NCBI GenBank assembly: GCA_005888325.1
Contig: VAWU01000014.1
Location: forward strand, 1 to 64,000
Origin: Actinomycetota bacterium
Lineage (GTDB): Bacteria > Actinomycetota > Acidimicrobiia > Acidimicrobiales > AC-14
Direction: 5' to 3'
Length of the DNA: 64,000 nucleotides
The first letter of the stretch is position 1. Each line of letters begins with the position of its first letter. Under the pieces are notes generated by a model that was not told the DNA's origin, searched no databases, and worked only from the letters and a program-made list of their open reading frames with translations. Below, piece by piece: positions 35,420 to 42,040 of the stretch. Position numbers and translations under genes: made by a program.

Positions 35420-36880
35420 TCAGTCGAGGCGCAGGAGCTCGGCCACCCGGAACGCGAGGTCGAGCGACTGCCTGGCGTTGAGCCGGGGGTCGCACATCGT
35501 CGTGTAGCGGGCGTCGAGGTCGTGGTCGAGGATCTCCTCGGCCCCGCCGAGGCATTCCGTGACGTCGTCGCCGGTCAACTCGACGTGCACGCCACCCGGC
35601 CATGTCCCCTCGGACCGGTGCGCTGAAAAAAAGCCGCGGATCTCGGCCAGGACGTCGTCGAGGTGGCGCGTCTTGTGGCCCGATTCGCTCTGGAAGGTGT
35701 TGCCGTGCATCGGGTCGCACGCCCACACGACCGGGTGACCGGCCTCGCGCACCGCCCGGATGAGCGGTGGGAGGCGCGTCTCGACGTTGCTCGCGCCGAG
35801 CCGGGTGACGAGCGTGAGGCGCCCCGGGATCCGGTGGGGGTTGAGACGTTCGCACAACTCGACCGCGTCGTCGGGTGTGGCCGTCGGTCCGATCTTGCAC
35901 TCCAGCGGGTTCATCACGCCGGAGAGGAAGTGCACGTGTGCACCATCGAGGGCACGGGTCCGCTCACCCACCCAGAGCAGGTGGGCCGAGCAGTCGTACC
36001 AGTCGCCCGTGAGCGAGTCGCGACGGGTGAGCGCCTCCTCGTAGGTGAGCAGCAGCGCCTCGTGGCTCGTGTAGAAGTCGACCTGGTGGAGCGCGGCCTC
36101 GGTGCCCAGGTCGATGCCGCACGCGGCCATGAACCGAAGGGCGCGCTCGATCTCCGACGCGGTGCGCTCGTAGCGCAGGCCCTCGTTGCTGCTCGCCACG
36201 AACTGCTGGTTCCACGCGTGGACCTGGTTGAGGTCGGCGAACCCGCCCTTGGTGAACGCGCGCAGCAGGTTCAGCGTCGACGCCGACTGGTGGTACGCCT
36301 GCACCATCCGTTCGGGATCGGCGACGCGCGCCTCACCGGTGGGCGCGAGGTCGTTCACCATGTGGCCGCGGAACGCGGGCAGCACCCGGTCGCCGACGGT
36401 CTCCGTGGGCGAAGAGCGCGGCTTGGCGAACTGGCCGGCGATCCGTCCCACCTTCACCACCGGCACGCCGGTCCCGTAGGTGAGCACGACCGCCATCTGC
36501 AGGATGACGCGGAGCTTGTCGCGGATGCTGTCGGCCGAGAACCCGTCGAAGGACTCCGCGCAGTCGCCCGCCTGGAGCAGGAATGCCCGCCCCCCGGCGA
36601 CCTCACCGAGGGCGGCGGTGAGCGAGCGGGCCTCGCCGGCGAAGACCAGCGGCGGCAGGGTGGAGATGCGTTTGAGGGCTCGTTCGAGGGCGCCCTCGTC
36701 GGGCCACTCGGGTTGTTGCCCGGCCGGGAGGTCGCGCCACGAAGAGGGGCTCCACGGGATGCGACGGGGGGAGTCCACGCCCAGAAGCGTGGCCTGCCGG
36801 GGATCGCTTTTCAAAGTGATTCCTGCATTGTCGCCGCCAACGACTCCGTCCGCGGCGCCGCAGCGGCTGTCGATTCTCAT
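35420..36880 (-). CDS. aroG: Class II 3-deoxy-7-phosphoheptulonate (DAHP) synthase
   Basis: First enzyme of the shikimate pathway, condensing PEP and erythrose 4-phosphate. The 486-residue length and the motifs FLLQAGDCAESF, KVGRIAGQFAKPRS, SGHKTRHLDDV, GGVHVELTGDDVTEC and YTTMCDPRLNARQS identify the plant/mycobacterial class II type with a metal-binding Cys in each half. ATG 36880 follows TACCGT by 7 nt, predicting a leaderless message. The first 30 residues are less conserved. It is divergent from a bacterioferritin-like gene across only 23 bp. Confidence 0.95.
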   Translation of the reverse strand: MRIDSRCGAADGVVGGDNAGITLKSDPRQATLLGVDSPRRIPWSPSSWRDLPAGQQPEWPDEGALERALKRISTLPPLVFAGEARSLTAALGEVAGGRAFLLQAGDCAESFDGFSADSIRDKLRVILQMAVVLTYGTGVPVVKVGRIAGQFAKPRSSPTETVGDRVLPAFRGHMVNDLAPTGEARVADPERMVQAYHQSASTLNLLRAFTKGGFADLNQVHAWNQQFVASSNEGLRYERTASEIERALRFMAACGIDLGTEAALHQVDFYTSHEALLLTYEEALTRRDSLTGDWYDCSAHLLWVGERTRALDGAHVHFLSGVMNPLECKIGPTATPDDAVELCERLNPHRIPGRLTLVTRLGASNVETRLPPLIRAVREAGHPVVWACDPMHGNTFQSESGHKTRHLDDVLAEIRGFFSAHRSEGTWPGGVHVELTGDDVTECLGGAEEILDHDLDARYTTMCDPRLNARQSLDLAFRVAELLRLD

Positions 36881-36903
36881 CGCGGCGACGGTAGGGTGCA
36901 GGC
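36881..36903. promoter_or_regulatory. Interlocked divergent -10 elements, 23-bp gap
   Basis: The intergenic space is 23 bp. On the minus strand TACCGT (36888-36893) is 7 nt before the aroG ATG. On the plus strand TAGGGT (36892-36897) is 6 nt before the ferritin GTG. The two hexamers share their TA dinucleotide, so one RNA polymerase open complex would exclude the other. Confidence 0.6.
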
Positions 36904-37431
36904 GTGAGCCACCTGAGCGATGTCGAAACCCTCCGCCGCCAGGCCCGCGAGCACATCGACGACGGCCCGATCACCGAGGCGTACGGCGCCGACCGCGAGC
37001 GGGTCATCGCCGTGCTCAACGAGGTGCTCGCGACGGAGCTCGTCTGCTACCTGCGCTACAAGCGCCACTACTTCACCGCAACCGGGCTCAACGCGACCGC
37101 GGCGGCTGCCGAGTTCCTCCAGCACGCCACGCAGGAGCAGCAGCACGCGGACATGGCAGCCACGCGGATCACGCAGCTGCGGGGCGAGCCCGACTTCAAC
37201 CCCGACATCCTCTCGAAGCGGAGTCACGCCGAGTACGTGGAGGGCGCGAGCCTGCCCGACATGGTGAAAGAGGACCTCGTGGCGGAGCGCATCGCCATCG
37301 CGTCCTACTCCGAGATCGTGCGTTGGCTGGGCGACAACGACACGACGACACGGCGGATGATCGAGCAGATCCTCGAGGTCGAGGAGGAGCACGCCGACGA
37401 CCTCATCAAGCTCTTGGAGGAGCTCAAGTAG
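36904..37431 (+). CDS. Bacterioferritin-like diiron protein
   Basis: Ferritin-like four-helix protein of 175 residues. Diiron ligands are visible as the first-helix Glu in ATELVCYL, EQQH in helix 2, an ERI/AIASY helix-3 Glu region and EEEH in helix 4, the bacterioferritin pattern. The residue that would be the haem-ligating Met (E-M-x-H in bacterioferritins) is Gln here (E-Q-Q-H), so haem binding is unlikely. GTG 36904 follows TAGGGT. nadD begins at or just after its stop. Confidence 0.85.
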   Translation: MSHLSDVETLRRQAREHIDDGPITEAYGADRERVIAVLNEVLATELVCYLRYKRHYFTATGLNATAAAAEFLQHATQEQQHADMAATRITQLRGEPDFNPDILSKRSHAEYVEGASLPDMVKEDLVAERIAIASYSEIVRWLGDNDTTTRRMIEQILEVEEEHADDLIKLLEELK

Positions 37432-37445
37432 CCGACCGCGTCGGG

Positions 37446-38015
37446 GTGCTCGGGGGGACGTTCGACCCCGTGCACGTCGCCCACATCTTCGCGGCAGCCG
37501 AGGCCCGACACCGCCTCCGTCTCGATCGCGTCCTGTTCGTCGTGGCCAATGTGCCGTGGCAGAAGCGCGATCGAAACGTCACGTCCGCCGAGGACCGCTT
37601 CGCGATGGTGGCGGCCGCGCTCGACGGCGTCGAAGGGCTGGAGGCGAGCCGCATCGAGCTCGACCGCGGCGGTGAGTCGTACACCGCGGACACCCTCGCG
37701 GAGCTGGCGGCCCGCTGGCCCGGCGCGGACCTGGTGCTGCTCATCGGCGCGGACGTGGCGGACGAGCTCCACACGTGGAAGCGCGTCGACGAGGTGCGAG
37801 AGCTGGCCACGCTCGGGGTCTGGCGCCGTCAGGGGGTCGAGGTGCCCGACCTCGGACCGGAGTGGCGCGTCACACCCGTCGACGTCCCGTGTCTCGAGTT
37901 GTCGAGCACCGAGTTGCGGGCCCGAGCGGTCGCCGGTCGACCCCTCGACGGTCTCGTGCCCGCTCCGGCTGTCCGCTTGATCCGCGAGCGCGGTCTGTAC
38001 GCTGGCCGCGAATGA
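37446..38015 (+). CDS. nadD: Nicotinate-nucleotide adenylyltransferase
   Basis: Forms nicotinic acid adenine dinucleotide in NAD synthesis. The nucleotidyltransferase motif GGTFDPVHVAH, LFVVANVPWQK, the LLIGADVADELHTWKR block and the C-terminal ISSTxIR-like LSSTELRAR are present. The start is a problem: GTG 37446 gives only V-L before GGTFDP, about four residues short of the usual N-terminus. The only upstream option before a stop-free boundary is GTA at 37428, seven bases after GGAGG. The 3' end overlaps the next gene (ATGA). The order nadD, LytR_C gene, rsfS is usual in actinobacteria. Confidence 0.9.
   Translation: MLGGTFDPVHVAHIFAAAEARHRLRLDRVLFVVANVPWQKRDRNVTSAEDRFAMVAAALDGVEGLEASRIELDRGGESYTADTLAELAARWPGADLVLLIGADVADELHTWKRVDEVRELATLGVWRRQGVEVPDLGPEWRVTPVDVPCLELSSTELRARAVAGRPLDGLVPAPAVRLIRERGLYAGRE
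37998..38003 (+). promoter_or_regulatory. -10 element (TACGCT) inside the nadD 3' end
   Basis: TACGCT ends 8 nt before the ATG at 38012 and sits within the last nadD codons, suggesting an internal leaderless promoter for the LytR_C gene and rsfS. Confidence 0.45.
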
Positions 38016-39229
38016 CGACGGCGTCTCCGACCGAACTCGCACCTGACGCGGTCGAGCCTCACGCCACACCATCCCCCTCCACCGAACGTGCGCGCCGGCG
38101 GCGGGAGCGCAGGCGCGCCCGCCGGCGTCAACAGGCGCGCATCGCGTCCAGGATCGCCCTGTCAGCCGTGCTCGTCGTCGGCCTGGTGACGTTCATCCGG
38201 TCGGGCCGGTCCGGCGACGCGCATGACGCCTCGGCCGTCAAGCCCACGCCCACGACCGCTCGCGGCCTGCTTCCTGCGGTGCTGGCCCAGCGCGACGCGG
38301 CCGGTGCGATCACCGCGGTGTCAGTGCTCGCGCCCGGCTCCGGCTCCGACGGCCACCTGATCTTGGTGCCGCCGGGCACGATGACCGAGCTGCCCTCGTA
38401 CGGGCTCGACGCGGTGGGCAGGTCGTTCCAGCTCGGGGGCGCGCCACTGTTGCGCGCCGCGCTCGAGAACCTGCTCGGGGTCAACCTCGAGCACATCGAC
38501 GTGATCGACGATGCGTCGCTGACTGCGCTCGTCGCGGCCGGCCCGCTCCGCGTGCATGTGGACTCACAGGTCGAGCAGGTCGAGCCTTCCGGTCTCGTCA
38601 ACGTGCTCTGGCCCGTCGGCGACACCGATCTGCTCCCCGGCGACGTGCCTCGCTTCCTCGCCGAGCGCGGACAGCAGAACGACCTGGCGCGCCTCGTTCG
38701 CCACCACGCGTTCTGGAAGGCCTGGCTCGCGCGCCTCCACGCCGACCCTGCGCTCCTGCCGCGTCTGCCCGGTCTCGAGGATGTGACCCCTGCCATCGCG
38801 GCGCTCGCGAAGGGGTCGGTGCAGTACGCCACGCTGCCGGTGGAGGCGCTCGATGGCGGAGGGGGCGACCAGGTGTACCGAGTGCGCCAAAGCGAGCTCG
38901 ACGCCCTGCTCGAGGTCGCGCTCCCGCGCAAGGTGGCGCTGGGGGCCGAGGGCCGCACGCGGGTGCAGCTCCTGAACGGCACCGGTGTCGTGGCCGAGGC
39001 CCAGCAGGTGGCCCAGCGCCTCCTGCCGGCCGGGTTCCGAATCGTGGTGACGGCCAACGCCAAGAGCTTCTCGTACCGCGAGACGCAGGTGGTGTTCTAC
39101 CGTCGCGAGCAACAGGCGGCGGCAACGCGCGTGCAGCGGGCGCTCGGAGTGGGCAAGCTCGTGCGGAGCCGGCAGCCGCTCGACGTCGTCGACGTGACCG
39201 TGGTGGTGGGCAGCGATTTCAAGGGATAG
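38012..39229 (+). CDS. LytR_C-domain envelope protein (atypical LCP)
   Basis: Membrane-anchored 405-residue protein. A basic cytoplasmic N-terminus (RRRRERRRARRRQ) precedes one membrane segment (IASRIALSAVLVVGLVTFI). An LCP-like extracytoplasmic domain (about 75-270) and a C-terminal LytR_C domain (RTRVQLLNGTGVVAEAQ to the end) follow. LCP proteins attach polymers to peptidoglycan, but the arginine-rich pyrophosphate-binding motifs of classical LCPs are not evident here, so catalysis is doubtful. It lies between nadD and rsfS. The stop codon falls in a 15-bp repeat. Confidence 0.8.
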   Translation: MTTASPTELAPDAVEPHATPSPSTERARRRRERRRARRRQQARIASRIALSAVLVVGLVTFIRSGRSGDAHDASAVKPTPTTARGLLPAVLAQRDAAGAITAVSVLAPGSGSDGHLILVPPGTMTELPSYGLDAVGRSFQLGGAPLLRAALENLLGVNLEHIDVIDDASLTALVAAGPLRVHVDSQVEQVEPSGLVNVLWPVGDTDLLPGDVPRFLAERGQQNDLARLVRHHAFWKAWLARLHADPALLPRLPGLEDVTPAIAALAKGSVQYATLPVEALDGGGGDQVYRVRQSELDALLEVALPRKVALGAEGRTRVQLLNGTGVVAEAQQVAQRLLPAGFRIVVTANAKSFSYRETQVVFYRREQQAAATRVQRALGVGKLVRSRQPLDVVDVTVVVGSDFKG

Positions 39230-39263
39230 GGCTTCGAGGGACAGGGCTTTCAAGGGGCAGTGG
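39218..39263 (+). repeat. 15-bp tandem repeat at the LytR_C gene stop
   Basis: ttcaagggatagggc (39218-39232), ttcgagggacagggc (39233-39247) and a partial copy ttcaaggggcagtgg (39249-39263) form about three copies of a 15-bp unit. The first contains the TAG stop codon at 39227-39229; the rest lies in the gap before rsfS. Confidence 0.65.
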
Positions 39264-39691
39264 TCGCAGCGGACGAGCGCGTTGGCGGGATGACGGGAGA
39301 GCAGGCACTGGATCCGATTCGTGAGTGGGTGAGGGCGGCCGCGCAGGGGGCAGCCACCAAGGGGGGAAGCGACACCATCGTCCTCGACGTCGCGGCCGTG
39401 CTGGCCATCACCGACGCGTTCGTGATCACCCACGGCACCAACCGCCGCCAGGTGCTCACCATCGCCGAGGAGGTCGAGGCGCAGGTGAAGGCGGTGGGTG
39501 GGCCGAGACCGCTGCGCGTCGAGGGGATCGGTGAGGCGCAGTGGGTGCTGATCGACTTCGGCGACTTCGTGGTGCACGTCTTCCTCGACGAGGTGCGTCG
39601 TTACTACGACCTCGAGCGGCTGTGGGCCGACGCGCCCCGCTGGTCGTGGGACGGCGAGGCGCCGGCCGATCGCCGGCACGGTGTTCTCTGA
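39260..39691 (+). CDS. rsfS: Ribosomal silencing factor RsfS
   Basis: Binds ribosomal protein L14 on the 50S subunit and blocks subunit joining under starvation. The protein has the family blocks DTIVLDVAAVLAITDAFVI, GTNRRQVLTIAEEVE, WVLIDFGDFVVHVF and YYDLERLWADA. GTG 39260 gives 143 residues; ATG 39290 (MTGEQALDPIREWV) would give 133 and fits the usual N-terminus better. It completes the nadD, LytR_C gene, rsfS group. Confidence 0.93.
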   Translation: MVAADERVGGMTGEQALDPIREWVRAAAQGAATKGGSDTIVLDVAAVLAITDAFVITHGTNRRQVLTIAEEVEAQVKAVGGPRPLRVEGIGEAQWVLIDFGDFVVHVFLDEVRRYYDLERLWADAPRWSWDGEAPADRRHGVL

Positions 39692-39721
39692 CTCGGCGTC
39701 GTCCTGCGGAGTGTCGCCGGC

Positions 39722-40756
39722 TCAGGATTCGAGCCGGTGGAACTCGTCGAGCAGGTCGCCGGCGTCTGGGCGGGCGCGGACGGCACGCTCCACCTCGGCG
39801 GCGCTCGTCTGCTTCATCAGCTTCCGACGCGGGCCGAGTGACTCAGACAGGGCGCGGTCCCAGAGGCGGCCGATGAGCTCGGCGCCTTCGTAGACGCGGC
39901 CCGACTCCCCGACGAACGTGCGGTCGCGCATCTCCGACAGCGTCGTCCGCAGGTATTCGACGTGCGGGCTCTCGTCGGTACGGACGTACGACACGAGCCT
40001 CGCGGCCTCACCGTCTCCCGCCACGAGCTCGCCATCCCCGAGCAGCTCCTCGGCCCAGGCGAACGTGTGGTACGCCGAGACCTCGATCAGCAGCAGGCGC
40101 ACCATGCGCTCGATGAGCAGCTCGAGCTCGATCGCGATGTCGTCGGGGAGCAGGCGCGGCGGCGCCGTCGTGCCGCCTCCTCCCATCGTGATGCCGAGAC
40201 GCTGCAGCATGCGCTCGGTCTCGTCCTCGGTGGTGGGCCGCTCGAACGCGATGTCGCGAGCCGCGAACCACATCTGCCTGTGCCCACCCTCGGCTCCGTA
40301 ACCGGCTTCGTCGCGCGCATGGGCTTCGTAGAGGCCCCTGTCGAGGTGGTGCATCGCGGTACCCCGCACGTCTTCCACGAAGCAGCGCTGGAGATCGGGG
40401 ATCACCGAGTGGCGGATCATCGATCCGAAGCCCTCCACCGTGCCGATGCGCGTGAGCGTGTCGATGATGGGTCGGTCGACACCGTGCTCGATGAGGAAGC
40501 GGGCCTGGGCGACGTTGGGGTAGGCGCCCGGCCACGTGTCGAGGCCGACGTCGAGGAGCGGTGTCGCGAACTCCCGGGCGTGCTGCTCCTGCCACGCGCG
40601 GATGGCCGGCCAACGGTTGGCGGTGCGGGGCGACACATAGGTGCCGTCGTCGTCGAAGCCACCGTGGCACCGCACGCCTCCGGCGACGAGGGGCTCGGCC
40701 ACCGGCAGGCTGGTGAGCAGCTCCTCCTCGGTGAAGGTGGTCTGCAGCGTCGTCAC
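39722..40756 (-). CDS. Ferritin-like diiron-carboxylate protein
   Basis: A 344-residue protein not assigned to a named family. The helices carry two E-x-x-H motifs (EGGH in YGAEGGHRQMW; ESPH in TDESPHVEYL) and Glu residues in IEVSAYHTF and ELELLIERM, the pattern of a ferritin-like diiron oxygenase or oxidase. The N-terminal 100 residues contain RWPAIRAWQEQHAREF and precede the metal domain. GTG 40756 is chosen because TACAGT lies 6 nt upstream. It is divergent from a poly-gamma-glutamate-hydrolase-like gene. Substrate unknown. Confidence 0.7.
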   Translation of the reverse strand: MTTLQTTFTEEELLTSLPVAEPLVAGGVRCHGGFDDDGTYVSPRTANRWPAIRAWQEQHAREFATPLLDVGLDTWPGAYPNVAQARFLIEHGVDRPIIDTLTRIGTVEGFGSMIRHSVIPDLQRCFVEDVRGTAMHHLDRGLYEAHARDEAGYGAEGGHRQMWFAARDIAFERPTTEDETERMLQRLGITMGGGGTTAPPRLLPDDIAIELELLIERMVRLLLIEVSAYHTFAWAEELLGDGELVAGDGEAARLVSYVRTDESPHVEYLRTTLSEMRDRTFVGESGRVYEGAELIGRLWDRALSESLGPRRKLMKQTSAAEVERAVRARPDAGDLLDEFHRLES

Positions 40757-40762
40757 GGGCGA

Positions 40763-40768
40763 ACTGTA
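40763..40768 (-). promoter_or_regulatory. -10 element (TACAGT) of the ferritin-like gene
   Basis: On the minus strand TACAGT ends 6 nt before the GTG at 40756; no ribosome-binding site intervenes, predicting a leaderless transcript. Confidence 0.5.
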
Positions 40769-40828
40769 CCTGCCCGAGACCCCGTCTCCGGGCTCAGCGG
40801 CCGTCGCGCATTGCGCGGCGCGTGCACC

Positions 40829-40834
40829 TAGGGT
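40829..40834 (+). promoter_or_regulatory. -10 element (TAGGGT)
   Basis: TAGGGT ends 7 nt before GTG 40842. This favours that start over GTG 40836 and predicts a leaderless transcript. Confidence 0.5.
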
Positions 40835-40841
40835 CGTGGGG

Positions 40842-41474
40842 GTGTTCGCCGAGCTGTTGCGCCAACCGGGCGTGGAGGAGGTGCTGGAGCTGCGCTCGGC
40901 GTTCGGCTTCCTCGCGTTCCACGGAGGCTCGCTCGAAGAGGAAACCGACACGATCGCGCGCGCCGCAGCCGCGAGCGCCGGCGCCTCGTTGTACGCAGTG
41001 CTCCAGCCCGCCGAGCTGCGCTGGCACATTCCCTCGGCCGACGTCGACCCGGAAGCCTCGGACGCGCTGTCCCGGTTCCTCGACCACGTCGAGGTCGCGG
41101 TCGCGCTGCACGGCTACGGACGCGTGGGATGGTGGACGACGCTGCTCGCGGGCGGGAGCAACCGCGCGCTCGCGGGCGACCTCCGCCGGCGGGTGGAGGC
41201 GGCGCTCCCCGGCTACGAGGTCGTGGACGATCTGTCGGCGATTCCGCGCGCGTTGCGTGGCACGCACCCCGACAACCCCGTGAACCGACCTCGACACGGC
41301 GGGGTGCAGCTCGAGCTCCCACCGCGGGTGCGCGGCCTGGGACCCTACTGGGACGAACACCCCCACGAAACCCGCCCGACGGCCGCGCTCGTCGAGGCGC
41401 TGGGCTCGGTGGCCGAGGCGTGGCTCTACGCGCGGGACAACGCGGCGACGACGTCTGACGTGCGCCCGATCTGA
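40842..41474 (+). CDS. Poly-gamma-glutamate hydrolase-like protein
   Basis: A 210-residue protein resembling the phage-type poly-gamma-glutamate hydrolase family (zinc peptidase fold). The N-terminus has FLAFHGGSLEEETDTIA, in which HGGxxEExT supplies the predicted zinc ligands, and a central block VAVALHGYG. There is no signal peptide, so it acts in the cytoplasm or on an unknown gamma-glutamyl compound. GTG 40842 is chosen by its distance from TAGGGT. It is divergent from the ferritin-like gene, with 85 bp between. Confidence 0.75.
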   Translation: MFAELLRQPGVEEVLELRSAFGFLAFHGGSLEEETDTIARAAAASAGASLYAVLQPAELRWHIPSADVDPEASDALSRFLDHVEVAVALHGYGRVGWWTTLLAGGSNRALAGDLRRRVEAALPGYEVVDDLSAIPRALRGTHPDNPVNRPRHGGVQLELPPRVRGLGPYWDEHPHETRPTAALVEALGSVAEAWLYARDNAATTSDVRPI

Positions 41475-41522
41475 GCGACGACCTCCGCTGCGGGGATCAC
41501 GGGAAGGCGCAACGATCGTCGG

Positions 41523-41528
41523 TACCCT
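41523..41528 (+). promoter_or_regulatory. -10 element (TACCCT)
   Basis: TACCCT ends 9 nt before the GTG at 41538, in line with the leaderless pattern. Confidence 0.45.
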
Positions 41529-41537
41529 CGGAAGGTC

Positions 41538-41912
41538 GTGCGACCTCACGCCGGCGACCTCTACCTGGGGGTTGCAGCCGCCATCATCGTCGTCGGCGCA
41601 GTTGTCGCGACGCTGTTCCTACGACGCTTCGATCACCGCCCTCGTGTCGGGGGTGCGATCGTCGCGGTCATGGTGCTCCTGGTGCTGGCGCTCGCGCTCG
41701 CGCCCGGGCGGGTGTCGGACGTTGCGGCGCGGAACGTGCGGGACACCGCGCTTCGCGACGGGCCACTCCGCCCGTCCGAGTCGACGGTTCCCTGGCCGGC
41801 GCCGCCGATGCGGCGGGTGCCGATCCCCACGACCGGCGCGCCACCCGCGCCGCCGGCGGGTGGCGCCGGGCGCGCGCCGAGCGCACCCCCGCCCTCCACC
41901 ACCACGCCGTGA
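41538..41912 (+). CDS. Small membrane protein with Pro-rich tail
   Basis: Family not recognised. The 124-residue protein has two membrane segments (about 8-27, LYLGVAAAIIVVGAVVATLF; and about 37-56, VGGAIVAVMVLLVLALAL). They are separated by a short charged loop. A Pro/Ala-rich tail (residues 80-124) is probably extracytoplasmic. A leaderless promoter precedes it. Nothing in the neighbours fixes a role. Confidence 0.65.
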   Translation: MRPHAGDLYLGVAAAIIVVGAVVATLFLRRFDHRPRVGGAIVAVMVLLVLALALAPGRVSDVAARNVRDTALRDGPLRPSESTVPWPAPPMRRVPIPTTGAPPAPPAGGAGRAPSAPPPSTTTP

Positions 41913-41972
41913 GACCGACAACGTGACGGCGTGCCACGCGCCGTGCACACGTGGGCATCGATGGGTCGTGCG

Positions 41973-42006
41973 ACCTATAGGTGGGTCGGGGGAGCGCGAA
42001 TAGCGT
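41973..42006 (+). promoter_or_regulatory. Palindrome ACCTATAGGT and -10 TAGCGT
   Basis: The perfect 10-bp palindrome ACCTATAGGT (41973-41982) sits where the -35 of the next gene would be. TAGCGT (42001-42006) is the likely -10. A 34-nt leader with CGGAGGT then precedes the phosphoesterase ATG. The palindrome is AT-rich for this genome and could be an operator. Confidence 0.4.
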
Positions 42007-42040
42007 GCGGGGGGAACACGGCCCACGGCGGAGGTAACGC

